A stretch of DNA of 64,000 nucleotides from JAKZRT01 sp965247915 (GCA_965247915.1 OZ252048.1:1674001-1738000), one strand, 5' to 3'. Counted from the first letter of the stretch, positions 18,108 to 27,902 are shown. Notes: generated from the letters alone by a model not told the origin. A program made the numbers and translations.

Positions 18108-18620
18108 GTGAGCAAAACCAACAAATACGATTTTCGGCCTAACGATTATGTCGTCTACCCCGCCCATGGCGTGGGTCAGGTCGTGTCGATCGAAGACCAG
18201 GAAATTGCCGGCATCAAGCTCGAGCTCTTTGTGATCGCGTTTGAGAAAGACAAGATGACGCTGAAGGTTCCGACCAAGAAGGCCACCCAAGTTGGCATGC
18301 GCTCGCTCAGCTCGCCAGACGTCGTCTTGCGCGCTATGACCACGCTGAAAGGCAAGGCGCGGGTCAAGCGCGCGATGTGGTCGCGGCGCGCCCAGGAATA
18401 CGAGCAAAAAATCAACTCGGGTGATCTGATCGCGATTGCTGAAGTTGTGCGTGACCTGCACCGCACCGACGATCAGCGCGAACAGAGTTATTCCGAGCGC
18501 CAGCTTTACGAGGCGGCCCTTGAACGGCTGACCCGCGAAGTCGCCGCCGTGGGCGGCACCGACGAGATGAACGCGCAGCGCCAGGTCGGCGACGTTTTGA
18601 TGTCGCGCGCGGCGGCCTGA
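18108..18620 (+). CDS. carD: CarD-family transcription regulator
   Basis: CarD/CdnL binds the RNA polymerase beta subunit and stabilises open complexes at promoters such as those of rRNA. GTG 18108 gives 170 aa beginning VSKTNKYDFRPNDYVVYPAHGVGQVVSIEDQ, with AAGGA ten bases upstream. An ATG six codons earlier overlaps that AAGGA and is less likely. The N-terminal CarD_CdnL_TRCF domain and the all-helical C-terminus (AMWSRRAQEYEQKINSGDLIAIAEVVRDLHR) are complete. Convergent with cobS. Confidence 0.92.
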   Translation: MSKTNKYDFRPNDYVVYPAHGVGQVVSIEDQEIAGIKLELFVIAFEKDKMTLKVPTKKATQVGMRSLSSPDVVLRAMTTLKGKARVKRAMWSRRAQEYEQKINSGDLIAIAEVVRDLHRTDDQREQSYSERQLYEAALERLTREVAAVGGTDEMNAQRQVGDVLMSRAAA

Positions 18621-18629
18621 GCCGAAGCA

Positions 18630-19397
18630 CTATAGCGTCGCAACAATCGCGGCCAGCACCGCTACTTCGCTGATTTGCTGGCTCGCGCCCAGAATATCGC
18701 CGGTCTGACCGCCGATCCGGGCGCTGGCGATCTGTGCCAGAGTGCCACCGGCCAGCACTAGCCCGATGACAGCAGCAAAGAGCGCGCCGCCCAAACATAC
18801 CAGCCCGATTACCGCCCCGACTGCAAGTGCGGCCCAGACCGCGCGGTCGCCGGGTTGGCCGACCCGATCCGACAGACCGTCCGCCCGCACCGGGGTCAGG
18901 CTTTGCATCAAGACCACCATCGGCACCCGCGACAGGGCCGCCGCCGCAACGACCGGTGCGAAGATCGAGCCCGTGGCGATGATTGCGCTCAGCGCGCTCC
19001 ATCGCGCCAGGGTGACCAGTACCAGCGCCAGCACTCCGTAGGCCCCGATCCGGCTGTCGGCCATGATCTTGAGCCGCGCCTCGGCCGTCGCCCCGCCCCA
19101 CAATCCATCGGCGCTGTCGGCCAGCCCGTCCTCGTGCATCGCGCCAGTGCTTGTGGCGAGGGCAACCAAAACCGCGGCAGCACCCAGCCCCGGTCCCAGG
19201 CCCAGCCCAAGCGCCACCCAGCCGGTGGCCCCGGCAATCAGCCCCACCACCGCGCCGGCAATCGGAAAGGCCCAGGCCGCGCGCGCGCCGCGTTCGGCGG
19301 CGGCTTCGGGGTTGACGCGGACCGGCAGGCGGCTGAGAAGGCCTATTGCCGCGGGTATATCGTCGGCCCGGAATGTTTCGGTGTCGTTTCCCTGCAT
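18630..19397 (-). CDS. cobS: adenosylcobinamide-GDP ribazoletransferase
   Basis: Joins adenosylcobinamide-GDP and alpha-ribazole in the last steps of cobalamin synthesis; an integral membrane enzyme. ATG 19397 (MQGNDTETFRADDIPAAIGL) gives 255 aa, a usual length. The signature LLSRLPVRV near the start, the acidic HEDGLADSADGLWGG motif and many hydrophobic segments are present. Divergent from cobT with 77 bp between starts, too short for an obvious cobalamin riboswitch. Confidence 0.92.
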   Translation of the reverse strand: MQGNDTETFRADDIPAAIGLLSRLPVRVNPEAAAERGARAAWAFPIAGAVVGLIAGATGWVALGLGLGPGLGAAAVLVALATSTGAMHEDGLADSADGLWGGATAEARLKIMADSRIGAYGVLALVLVTLARWSALSAIIATGSIFAPVVAAAALSRVPMVVLMQSLTPVRADGLSDRVGQPGDRAVWAALAVGAVIGLVCLGGALFAAVIGLVLAGGTLAQIASARIGGQTGDILGASQQISEVAVLAAIVATL

Positions 19398-19474
19398 CCT
19401 CTGAGACGCCTTGTCTGGAATAACCGCGGCAGCGTTACTGCAACAGCGCCGGTCTGGCAATGAAAGAGACAACA

Positions 19475-20491
19475 ATGAGCCAACGCTTTGCCTCGCTTGA
19501 CGATTTTCGCACCGCGCTGCGCGACCTTCCGGGCCCGGATCTGACGGCTATCGAGGCCGCGCGCGCGCGCGATGTGGCGCTGACCAAACCCCCCGGTGCT
19601 CTTGGTCGCCTGGAAGATCTTGCCATCTGGTACGCGGGCTGGCGTGGGGTTGAACGGCCTTACATCGAGACCCCTCAGATCATCGTTTTCGCGGGAAATC
19701 ACGGCGTGACCGCACAGGGTGTGTCGGCTTTTCCGCCCGAAGTGACGGCGCAGATGGTGGCCAATTTTACCGCTGGCGGCGCGGCGATCAACCAATTGGC
19801 CAAGGCCGCCGGAGCGCGTCTTGATGTGTTGGCTTTGGAACTGGACCGGCCAACCGGCGATTTCACCCAAGGACCGGCAATGACCGCGGCCGAGACAGCT
19901 TTGGCGTTGTCACAGGGGTGGGCGGCGGTTGATGCGGACGCCGATCTGCTGGTGGTGGGGGAAATGGGTATCGGAAATACCACCGCAGCCGCGGCGCTGG
20001 CCTGCGCGCTTTATGGCGGTCAAGCGGCCGATTGGTGCGGACGCGGCACCGGGCTGGATGCGGACGGCGTGGCCCGCAAGGCGCGCGCGGTGGCCGCCGG
20101 GCTCGCGGCGAACCCGAGTGCGAGGACCGACGCCTTGGCAGCGCTGGCGGCGGTTGGCGGACGCGAGCTGGCGGCCATGGCTGGAGCGATCGCGGCGGCG
20201 CGGCACCGGCGTATTCCGGTGCTTCTTGATGGCTTTATCGCAACTGCAGCGGCGGCGGTTCTGGACCGAAGCGCGGCGGGGGCGCTCGATCACTGCGTGG
20301 CCGGGCATTTGTCCGACGAAGCTGCCCACGGGCGGCTTTTGCGGGCGCTCGGCAAAAAGCCGCTGTTGGCGCTCGGCCTGCGGCTGGGCGAGGCGTCGGG
20401 CGCCACGCTGGCGATCCCGATCCTGCGCGCGGCACTGGCCTGTCATTCGAACATGGCGACATTTGCCGAGGCGGGCGTGGCGGACGCTTAG
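19475..20491 (+). CDS. cobT: nicotinate-nucleotide--dimethylbenzimidazole phosphoribosyltransferase
   Basis: Makes alpha-ribazole phosphate from nicotinate mononucleotide and dimethylbenzimidazole for the lower ligand of B12. ATG 19475 (MSQRFASLDDFRTAL) gives 338 aa; an in-frame ATG lies five codons earlier. Motifs: LTKPPGALGRLEDLA, FAGNHGVTAQGVSAFPPEVTAQMV, GEMGIGNTTAAAA, the catalytic-region DGFIATAAA and GLRLGEASGA. Its last 4 bp overlap the end of the convergent methyltransferase gene. Confidence 0.95.
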   Translation: MSQRFASLDDFRTALRDLPGPDLTAIEAARARDVALTKPPGALGRLEDLAIWYAGWRGVERPYIETPQIIVFAGNHGVTAQGVSAFPPEVTAQMVANFTAGGAAINQLAKAAGARLDVLALELDRPTGDFTQGPAMTAAETALALSQGWAAVDADADLLVVGEMGIGNTTAAAALACALYGGQAADWCGRGTGLDADGVARKARAVAAGLAANPSARTDALAALAAVGGRELAAMAGAIAAARHRRIPVLLDGFIATAAAAVLDRSAAGALDHCVAGHLSDEAAHGRLLRALGKKPLLALGLRLGEASGATLAIPILRAALACHSNMATFAEAGVADA

Positions 20492-21510
20492 GCCTTGCGC
20501 CGCCGCCGCGTCTTGCGCACGGGCAGCACGTAGTCGCCGGTGCCGTCGTGGGCCGAGGAAAATCCGCCAAGCGTGGCCGCGATGACCTCCAGCGCCGGGG
20601 CCGCGCCGCGCGGATTATCTTCCAGCGCCGTGCGCATCAGTTTCAGATGCTCAGGAGTGGTCCCGCAACATCCCCCGATAATGGTCGACCCGCAGTCGCG
20701 CGCCAGCACCGCATATTCGGCCATCAGTTCGGGCGTGCCGTCATAGTGAATATGGCCGTCGACATATTTGGGAATGCCCGCGTTACCCTTGGCGATCAGC
20801 GGCAGGGACGGGGCTTCGCCCGCAAAGCCAAGAACGGTGCGCAACAGGTCCGAGGCCCCGACGCCGCAATTTGCGCCAAAAGCCAGCGGCGGGTTCGGCA
20901 GGCCGGCGATCAATTCGGCCATCCCGGGCGATGTCAGGCCCATCATCGTGCGCCCGGCGGTATCGAAGCTCATGGTGACGCACCAACTCATGCCAGCCAG
21001 CGCTATGCCTTCGGCGGCGGCGCGCAGTTCTTCTGCAGCCGAGATGGTTTCCAGCCAGACCACATCGGCACCGCCGTCGCGCAGCCCCTCGGCGGTTTCG
21101 TGGAATATCTCGACGGCGCGCGCATGGGTCAGGCTGCCCATTGGCTGCATGATCTCGCCGGTCGGGCCCATGGACCCGGCAACAACCACCGGATGGTCGG
21201 AGCCATCGGCGACCTCGCGGCCCAGTTCGGCGGCGACGCGGGACAATTCATGGGCGCGCGCTTGTGCTCCGTGCAGTTTTAGCCGCGACGCGTTCGAGCC
21301 AAAACTGTTGGTCAGGAAAATGTCCGATCCGGCCTCGACCGTGCCCCGGTAAAGCGCCCGGATTTTGTCGGGCGCATCGGTGTTCCAAAGCTCGGGCGGA
21401 TCGCCCGGTCCCAGCCCCATGTTGAAGAGATTGGTCCCGGTGGCCCCGTCGGCCAACAACCAGTCGCGGGTCTCCATGAGCCGGGAAAGCGCGTTTGTCA
21501 TGGTGATCAT
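20488..21510 (-). CDS. homocysteine S-methyltransferase family, betaine-homocysteine type
   Basis: 340 aa. Zinc-binding Cys residues are visible in GANCGVGASD and GGCCGTTPEHLK, and the N-terminus (LLADGATGTNLFNMGLGPGDPPELWN) is typical of Roseobacter betaine-homocysteine methyltransferases, which make methionine and dimethylglycine from glycine betaine. An in-frame ATG nine bases inside (21501) could be the real start. The very basic tail (RKTRRRRKA) is unusual. The methyl donor is inferred from family, not proved; DMSP-like sulfonium donors are also possible. Confidence 0.82.
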   Translation of the reverse strand: MITMTNALSRLMETRDWLLADGATGTNLFNMGLGPGDPPELWNTDAPDKIRALYRGTVEAGSDIFLTNSFGSNASRLKLHGAQARAHELSRVAAELGREVADGSDHPVVVAGSMGPTGEIMQPMGSLTHARAVEIFHETAEGLRDGGADVVWLETISAAEELRAAAEGIALAGMSWCVTMSFDTAGRTMMGLTSPGMAELIAGLPNPPLAFGANCGVGASDLLRTVLGFAGEAPSLPLIAKGNAGIPKYVDGHIHYDGTPELMAEYAVLARDCGSTIIGGCCGTTPEHLKLMRTALEDNPRGAAPALEVIAATLGGFSSAHDGTGDYVLPVRKTRRRRKA

Positions 21511-21597
21511 CCGTCCGTTGGGGCATTCCGGCCCCGATCAGTCGAACGACTATGCCTCAGACCGGGTTATGAAACAATTTCATGTTCGTCATAATGA

Positions 21598-23508
21598 TTA
21601 TGAAAGTTGTTCAACTTTATGCGAAATGGCTTCTGCGGCGGGATGGCCCGGCGAATGTCGAGCGTCGCCAGCACAAGCGTGATCCAGCCCCGGGGCCGCG
21701 ATGTAGAGCGTCTCGAAGTTCGGATCGGAGGCGTTTTTGAAGCGTGACAGCCCTTGGGTCGCGCAGAGGCGGTTCAGATGCTGACGCAGCCAGCCGCCGG
21801 GTTCGGGCAGAGCAGCCAGCGACAGCCGGCGCCGCCCTTGCGTGCGGGCCGTGTCGATGGCGGTGTGAACCAGCATGTGCATGGTGCCGTCGGGCGCGTC
21901 GCTGGTGCGGCGCATCAGGTCCAGCGTAAGTTCGGATCGGTTTTCGTGAAAGCTGATCCAGGCCACCAGATCGGGCCCGCGCCAGGCCAGCCAGACCTGT
22001 TGCCGGGCAATGTAGTCCGGGTTGAAACGACCCGTGGAAAACCCCCTTTCGCCGTCTTTGCGCGCCGCCCAGCCGACCGAGACCCGAGCCATATCACGCA
22101 TCGGCAGCGCGTTGCCTGCCGAAGTAACCCTGATCCCGGCCCTGGCCGCACGGCGAAGCTGGCGGCGCAGGCCCGCTTTCGCGGGTCCGTCGGTGGTGAA
22201 TGTCTGCGGATCGATCCAGGCCTCGCGCGCCAGCGGCCGGGTGCGCAGACCTTGGCGGCGCGCGGCGCAGGCAACCCCGGCCCCGCATTTGTAAAGCACC
22301 GGTTGCCGCGCCCGGACGCGCGCGCTCCGCATCAGCGCGCCGATCAGGTCGGCAGTCTAGCCCCGTGCGCCGATCGGGTCGCCAAGGGTGATGGTGCATT
22401 GGGCGAGCTCGGTCCCGATCAGGGCGGCCTGCCGGTCCGGGGACATAATCAGGCTCAGATGCCCCTGCCGCAAAAGACCCGCCTCGGCCCGTGGTGCCGC
22501 GGCCAGCCAGCCTTCCAGCGGATGGCCAAGGAATGCCGCACTGCATACGCGCGCGTATGCGGTGGAACGATCGGATTAGGCAGCGTCTTCCGTGGCCGTC
22601 CCGATCACCGCCCAAAGCCCGCCAATGACCGCCGTGACCCCGAAATAGATCAGCCGAAAGGCCACAAGGGCGGCGACAATCGGTGACATTGGATCAACCG
22701 GCAACAGCATCAGCAAGGTCGCGTCAGTCGCCCCCAGACCGCATGGCATCCCCGACAGATACCCGGCCGCAAGCGCGATCAGAATCGCCGGCAACAGGAC
22801 CGTCAGGGGCACCATCACATTGCCCGGGATTAGGACGATCAGCGCCCCGGCGGCGGCCAGACTGTCAACCGATGCCAGCAGAAACAGGAAGCCCAATGCC
22901 CGGAGCGGCAGCACCCGCGCAATCCAGCCCGAGATCGCCGAGGCGGGTGCGACAACGGCCAACCCGATCAGGCCCGCCACGATGCAAATTGCAGCAAAAG
23001 CCAACGGACGCGCCCACTCAAAACCCGGCAACGGAAAAACCGACACGACCAATACCGAAAGCTGCCCAAGCCCCAGCAGAAACGACAGCGCCACAACCAG
23101 GGTGATCTGGGTCGCCCGGACCAGCCTGACCCCCGACTGCAGCCGCCAGCGCATCATGGCTCCGACAAGCAGCCCCAAACCGGTTGTCTGGGCAACGGCC
23201 ACCGATGCCATGCCGGTTCTCCAGGCGTGACCGCGACCAAGACCGGTGCCGAAATAGCCGTGCCAGAACCGGTCGTAATGGCCCACGGCGCAAAAACTAA
23301 TCAGCGTGAAAGCCCCGGCCACCGCCCATTCCAAAGGCGAGATCAGGGCAAAAGTGCGTGACACCTGGGCGAGGTCAAGTTCGTGAAAACGTTGCCAAAA
23401 GATCAGGATCAGCGAGATTGCCAAGGCTGGCGGCAGCACCTGCCGCAGGATCACCTTCCAACAGAACAGCGGTCTGAGCGCCGCTGTCCGTACCACCGTC
23501 CCTCGCAT
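21598..23508 (-). pseudogene. mprF-like phosphatidylglycerol lysyltransferase, two in-frame stops
   Basis: The N-terminal part (ATG 23508, GGAG upstream, ends TAA at 22576-22578) is a multi-pass membrane flippase-like domain of 310 aa. The C-terminal part (GNAT-like DUF2156: KAGLRRQLRRAARAG, FNPDYIARQQVWLAWRG, SLAALPEPG) continues in exactly the same frame down to 21598. The bridge between them reads as family sequence (AAFLGHPLEGWLAAAPRAEAG, TLGDPIGARG) but is broken by the TAA and by TAG at 22357-22359. A single fused gene with two nonsense codons explains this best; two split genes are less likely because the second would have no start before 22332. Confidence 0.72.
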
Positions 23509-23623
23509 CACACACTCCGCGTGTACCCCACACGAAGGATTGCGGACCAGGGTTCAGGTGGTCTTAACAAATCAAATGGTAGGTGAATAATCCGGGTGCT
23601 GGAGGGCCCTGCGGGGCCGGCTA

Positions 23624-23938
23624 TCAGGTCTCGCTCAGGATCTGGGCTTTGGCCTCGGACAATATCGTGATGAATTTTTCGCGGATCGTCGTTTCGTCGG
23701 CCAGCCCGCCCAGATCCCCAACCAGTTTGCGGATCACATCCTCGTGGCCGGCCTCTTCGAAATCAGACCGCACGACCTCGATGGCGTAGTTCTCGGCCGC
23801 ATCGCCCGATTTGCCCAGCAGCCCGGCCGCCCAGAGCCCCAAAAGTTTGTTGCGCCGCGCCTCGGCATTGAACTGCATTTTCGCGTCGTGGGCGAATTTG
23901 TTCTCAAACGCAAGTTCGCGCTCGTCGAAAGTGGTCAT
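23624..23938 (-). CDS. F1-ATPase inhibitor, zeta subunit (DUF1476)
   Basis: 104 aa, same length as the Paracoccus denitrificans zeta subunit, with MTTFDERELAFENKFAHDAKMQF at the start, ARRNKLLGLWAAGLLGKSGD in the middle and SDFEEAGHEDVIRKLVGDL after it. In Paracoccus the N-terminal helix blocks ATP hydrolysis by F1F0. It is a four-helix cytoplasmic protein restricted to alphaproteobacteria. Divergent from purC. Confidence 0.92.
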   Translation of the reverse strand: MTTFDERELAFENKFAHDAKMQFNAEARRNKLLGLWAAGLLGKSGDAAENYAIEVVRSDFEEAGHEDVIRKLVGDLGGLADETTIREKFITILSEAKAQILSET

Positions 23939-24102
23939 GGATGAACTCCGTAAGCAGCGTCTGCGTTAAGATATGGGCGAATGCGGCGCGCGGCACAAGC
24001 CCTGCGCCGCTGGGCCGCGCAACGTTCCTTGCCCTCTCGGCATGGCTGCTCTAAGACAGCCGCGACCGCGCCGAACCCCTTGGCGCGGCGTCTGGAGTTC
24101 AT

Positions 24103-24864
24103 ATGGCACGGCGTAAAAAGATTTACGAGGGCAAGGCGAAAATCCTTTACGAGGGCCCCGAACCGGGGACCTTTGTTCAGTATTTCAAGGACGACGCCAC
24201 CGCGTTCAACGCCGAGAAAAGGGATGTGATCGACGGCAAGGGCGTGTTGAACAACCGCCTCAGCGAATATTTCATGCGCGGGCTGGCGCAGATCGGCGTG
24301 GCCACGCATTTCATCAAACGCCTGAACATGCGCGAACAGCTGATCCGCCAGGTCGAGATCATTCCGCTGGAGGTCATCGTGCGCAACGTCGCCGCTGGGT
24401 CGCTTTCCAAGCGTCTGGGCATCGAAGAGGGCACAGCGCTGCCGCGCCCGATCATCGAATTTTGCTATAAGGATGATGCGCTGGGCGACCCGCTGGTTTC
24501 CGAAGAACACATCCTGGCGTTTGGCTGGGCCAGCCAGCAGGACCTGGATGACATCTTTTCGATTGCGGTGCGGGTCAACGATTTCATGTCCGGGCTGATG
24601 CTGGGCGTCGGGATCAGGCTGGTCGATTTCAAGATCGAGATCGGGCGCGTCTGGGACGACGATTTCATGCGCCTGATCGTGGCCGACGAGATCAGCCCCG
24701 ACAGCTGCCGCCTGTGGGACATCGAGACCGGCCAGAAGTTCGACAAGGACGTGTTCCGCCGCGATCTGGGGTCGCTTTCGGATGCCTATACCGAGGTGGC
24801 GCGGCGTCTGGGCGTGCTGCCCACGAATGTGACGCACGCCCCGAAGCCGACGCTGATCAACTGA
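24103..24864 (+). CDS. purC: SAICAR synthetase
   Basis: Condenses carboxyaminoimidazole ribotide with aspartate in purine synthesis. 253 aa from ATG 24103. Motifs: KKIYEGKAKILYEGPEPGTF (ATP-binding N-terminus), FKDDATAFNAEK, GVLNNRLSEYFM, IIPLEVIVRNVAAGSL (SAICAR signature), VDFKIEIGRV and ADEISPDSCRLWD. First of a purC, purS, purQ set in the same direction; purL is not in view. Confidence 0.97.
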   Translation: MARRKKIYEGKAKILYEGPEPGTFVQYFKDDATAFNAEKRDVIDGKGVLNNRLSEYFMRGLAQIGVATHFIKRLNMREQLIRQVEIIPLEVIVRNVAAGSLSKRLGIEEGTALPRPIIEFCYKDDALGDPLVSEEHILAFGWASQQDLDDIFSIAVRVNDFMSGLMLGVGIRLVDFKIEIGRVWDDDFMRLIVADEISPDSCRLWDIETGQKFDKDVFRRDLGSLSDAYTEVARRLGVLPTNVTHAPKPTLIN

Positions 24865-25199
24865 GCCTTGAACAGTGCTCAAGGTTGAGCAATACAGTAA
24901 GGCGCTGTTTTTGAAGCGAAAAGCGGGTAATGCGTGCTGTGGCGCCGCCTCTGGCCGATCAGAACAACTGAGCGCGCGCGCGCCTTGATTCCGGGCCATT
25001 GGCGTCTCTGGATTCGGTCCGCAATGCGTGCCAAGCCGCCGTTGCTTTTGTCAGTTTGCTCCTGTCGCGGCCCCGAAGGTCGGTGGGAGCCAAGTTACAT
25101 TCTTGCCCGAGCGCAACGATGCCCCCTGCGCGGCGTTCCGGCGCTTGCCGCCGCGCTTGGCCCCCGGTATGGGGAGGCAACTGCCGGATGGAGGGCCCG
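24865..25199 (+). other. purC-purS intergenic region with dispersed-repeat sequence
   Basis: 335 bp with no convincing gene. Right after purC is a perfect palindrome TGCTCAA-GG-TTGAGCA (24872-24887). Further on, 24978-24994 is identical over 17 nt to 57847-57863 (GCGCGCCTTGATTCCGG), and both copies continue with GTCTCTGG and, further on, AAGCCGCC. The last 20 bp hold the purS ribosome-binding site GGAGGG. Confidence 0.5.
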
Positions 25200-25433
25200 A
25201 TGAAAGCGCGTGTCACGGTCATGCTGAAAGAGGGTGTGCTCGACCCCCAGGGCGAAGCGGTGCGCCACGCGCTTGGCGCGCTTGGGTTTGATGGCGTTAG
25301 GGGCGTGCGGCAGGGCAAGATAATCGAGCTTGAGCTGGCCGAAGGCACCACCGAGGCGACGGTGCAGGACATGTGCGAAAAGCTGCTGGCCAACACGGTG
25401 ATCGAAAGCTACCGGGTGGAGCGGCTGGCGTGA
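25200..25433 (+). CDS. purS: FGAM synthase subunit PurS
   Basis: 77 aa from ATG 25200, eight bases after GGAGGG. MKARVTVMLKEGVLDPQGEAVRHALGALGFDGVRGVRQGK is typical. PurS is the small dimeric subunit of the PurLSQ complex (formylglycinamide ribonucleotide amidotransferase). Its stop overlaps the GTG start of purQ by GTGA. Confidence 0.96.
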   Translation: MKARVTVMLKEGVLDPQGEAVRHALGALGFDGVRGVRQGKIIELELAEGTTEATVQDMCEKLLANTVIESYRVERLA

Positions 25434-26098
25434 AAGCGGCGGTGATCGTGTTTCCGGGCTCGAACTGCGACCGCGATCTGGCCGAAGGCTTCCGCCGGGC
25501 CGGGGCGGCGGTCACGATGGTCTGGCACAAGGACTCCGACCTGCCCGCGCGCACCGATGTTGTCGGCCTGCCGGGCGGGTTTTCCTATGGCGATTATCTG
25601 CGCTGCGGTGCGATTGCGGCGCGGTCGCCGATCTGTCGCGCGGTGGTCGATTTTGCCGGGCGGGGCGGCTATGTGCTTGGCATCTGCAATGGCTTCCAGA
25701 TATTGACCGAAACCGGGCTTTTGCCGGGCGTGCTGATGCTGAACGCGGGGTTGAAGTTCATCTGCAAAACCGTTGAAATGAAAGTGGAAAACTGCGCTAC
25801 GGCCTTCACATCCGGGTATCGCCGCAGACCCCTGATCTCGGTCCCGGTCGCCCACCACGAAGGCAATTATTCGGCTGACGACGCGACCCTGGACCGGCTG
25901 GACGGCGACGGGCGTGTGGCGTTTCGCTATGCCGATAATCCGAACGGTGCGGCCCGCGATATCGCCGCGATCCTGTCCGAAAACGCCCGGGTTCTGGGCA
26001 TGATGCCGCATCCCGAACGGGTGGTCGATCCGGCCCTGGGCGGCACCGACGGTCAGCCGCTGTTCGCATCGCTGGTCGGGCAAATGGCCAGCGCTTGA
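25430..26098 (+). CDS. purQ: FGAM synthase glutaminase subunit PurQ
   Basis: 222 aa starting at GTG 25430, overlapping purS by 4 bp (GTGA), so translation is coupled. The glutaminase Cys is in VLGICNGFQILTETGLLPG and the His-Glu pair in MMPHPERVVDP; the N-terminus is KAAVIVFPGSNCDRDLAEGF. Supplies ammonia to PurL. Followed 31 bp later by dctB, which is unlikely to be functionally related. Confidence 0.96.
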   Translation: MKAAVIVFPGSNCDRDLAEGFRRAGAAVTMVWHKDSDLPARTDVVGLPGGFSYGDYLRCGAIAARSPICRAVVDFAGRGGYVLGICNGFQILTETGLLPGVLMLNAGLKFICKTVEMKVENCATAFTSGYRRRPLISVPVAHHEGNYSADDATLDRLDGDGRVAFRYADNPNGAARDIAAILSENARVLGMMPHPERVVDPALGGTDGQPLFASLVGQMASA

Positions 26099-26129
26099 GC
26101 GCACCCGGCCCGCGGCGTAGACTGGACCC

Positions 26130-27896
26130 ATGGCAGGTCAGGATCTTCAGGCGTCCCGAACCGTTGGCACCGGGCTGTCCTGGCGCATTCGGCTGGCGCT
26201 GGTCCTGTTGTCGTTCGTCGCCTCAGGCGTGGTCTGGACCACCAACCAGCTTCTCACTCAGCGCTTTACCGAGACCACCCAGACCCGCGCCCAGGTTCGC
26301 CAGGCGCTGCTCACCGGCAACCTGACCAGCGAGTTGCAGCGGTCGTCGATCATCCCGCTGGTCCTTGCGCGCGATCCCAAGCTGATCGGCGACCTGAACG
26401 CCGGCGATTTCAGCCAATCCAGCCAGCGTCTGATCGGCTATACCGAAGAGATCGGGTCGGGCCAGCTGTTGCTGATGGACGAAGGCGGTCGCGTTGTCGC
26501 CGCCAGCGACCGCAACCGCATCGGCGAGAACCGTCGTCAGCACAAAGCCTTTGTCGAGGCGCTGCGGTCCAACGACACGGTTTTTTCTGTTAGTTCCGGT
26601 GATACCGCTGCGGCGCAATTCTTCTATTCGCGCAAGATCGAAAGCACCGGCCAGAACATCGGCGTGATCGCGGTCCAAGTTGACCTGCACAAGTTCGAAC
26701 GCACCTGGGCGGGAATTTCCGACGCGGTGATCGTGACCGACAGCGCCGGCATCATCCTGCTCAGCACCGAGCCGATGTGGCGCGGTAAGACCGAAGAAGC
26801 AGCCCTGGCCAGAACGTCGCCTGTCTCGGCGATCCGGCGCGCCATCGAGGCGACGATCGACTGGACGCATCTGCCGGTCGATCCGTATCTGTCCGGCAGC
26901 GGTGTTTTACGGTCCGAAGTCCGGGTGCCGTTCCGCGGCTGGAAGATGGTGACGTTCACTGCCTATTCGTCGGTGCGCGAACGGGTGAATTCGGTTCTGG
27001 CGCTCGAAATCATGGCGTTTGCAATATTTCTGGCGCTCACCTTCTATTTCCTCAGCCGCCGCGCCCAGTCGCGGTCGGTTTTCTTTCAGCGCGAATCGGC
27101 AGAACTTCGCCAGTTGAACGAAAGATTGCAGCGGGAAATCGCCGAACGGCAAAAAATGGAAAAGACCCTTCAGGTTGCCGAACAGACGCTTGCGCAAAGC
27201 TCGAAACTGGCCGCCCTGGGCGAGATGTCGGCGGCGGTAAGCCACGAATTGAACCAGCCGCTTGCGGCGATGAAGACCTACCTGGCGGGGGCGAAACTTC
27301 TGCTGTCGCGCCGGCGCCCGGACGAGGCGCTTGCCTCGTTCCAGCGCATCGATGATCTGATCGAACGAATGGGGGCGATCACCAAGCAGTTGAAATCCTA
27401 CGCGCATAAGGGCGGGGACGAGTTCCGGCCCTTGGATGTAAGGGCTTCGGTGCTGGCCTCGGTGCAGATGATGGAGCCGCAATTGCGCCAGCAGGCGCTT
27501 CGGATCACCACCGGGCTGCCCGATAATCCGGTGATGGTGATGGGTGATAACGTGCGCCTTGAGCAGGTCATCATCAACTTGCTGCGCAACGCCGCCGACG
27601 CCACCGGTCACGTCAGCGATCCGGCGGTCGATATTCTGCTGGCGGTCGGCGATACCGCCACATTGACCGTGCGCGACAACGGCGACGGGATTGACGACCT
27701 CGACGAGCTGTTCGAGCCGTTCTTCACCACCAAGGCCCCCGGCGAAGGGGTCGGTCTGGGGCTTGCGATTTCCAGCGGGATTATTAACGACCTAGGCGGG
27801 CGGTTGACCGCTCGTAACGCCGACGGGCGGGGCGCGGTGTTCGAGATCAAACTGCCGCTGATGGAAGAAGACGAAGACATGAAAGCAGCCGAGTAG
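26130..27896 (+). CDS. dctB: C4-dicarboxylate sensor histidine kinase DctB
   Basis: 588 aa. Layout: N-terminal transmembrane helix (about residues 17-38), a periplasmic double-PAS-like sensor (about 40-290, with DEGGRVVAASDRNRIGENR), a second transmembrane helix (MAFAIFLALTFYFLSRRA), a coiled-coil, then HisKA with phosphoacceptor SAAVSHELNQPLAAMKTYL and a HATPase domain (NLLRNAADA, DNGDGI, GVGLGLAIS). It senses C4-dicarboxylates and pairs with the next gene, dctD. The cognate TRAP genes are not adjacent. Confidence 0.92.
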   Translation: MAGQDLQASRTVGTGLSWRIRLALVLLSFVASGVVWTTNQLLTQRFTETTQTRAQVRQALLTGNLTSELQRSSIIPLVLARDPKLIGDLNAGDFSQSSQRLIGYTEEIGSGQLLLMDEGGRVVAASDRNRIGENRRQHKAFVEALRSNDTVFSVSSGDTAAAQFFYSRKIESTGQNIGVIAVQVDLHKFERTWAGISDAVIVTDSAGIILLSTEPMWRGKTEEAALARTSPVSAIRRAIEATIDWTHLPVDPYLSGSGVLRSEVRVPFRGWKMVTFTAYSSVRERVNSVLALEIMAFAIFLALTFYFLSRRAQSRSVFFQRESAELRQLNERLQREIAERQKMEKTLQVAEQTLAQSSKLAALGEMSAAVSHELNQPLAAMKTYLAGAKLLLSRRRPDEALASFQRIDDLIERMGAITKQLKSYAHKGGDEFRPLDVRASVLASVQMMEPQLRQQALRITTGLPDNPVMVMGDNVRLEQVIINLLRNAADATGHVSDPAVDILLAVGDTATLTVRDNGDGIDDLDELFEPFFTTKAPGEGVGLGLAISSGIINDLGGRLTARNADGRGAVFEIKLPLMEEDEDMKAAE

Positions 27897-27902
27897 AGTA
27901 CC

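Noticed and set aside
19398..19474. Cobalamin riboswitch between cobS and cobT
   Set aside because: Only 77 bp between divergent starts, too short, and no B12-box seen.
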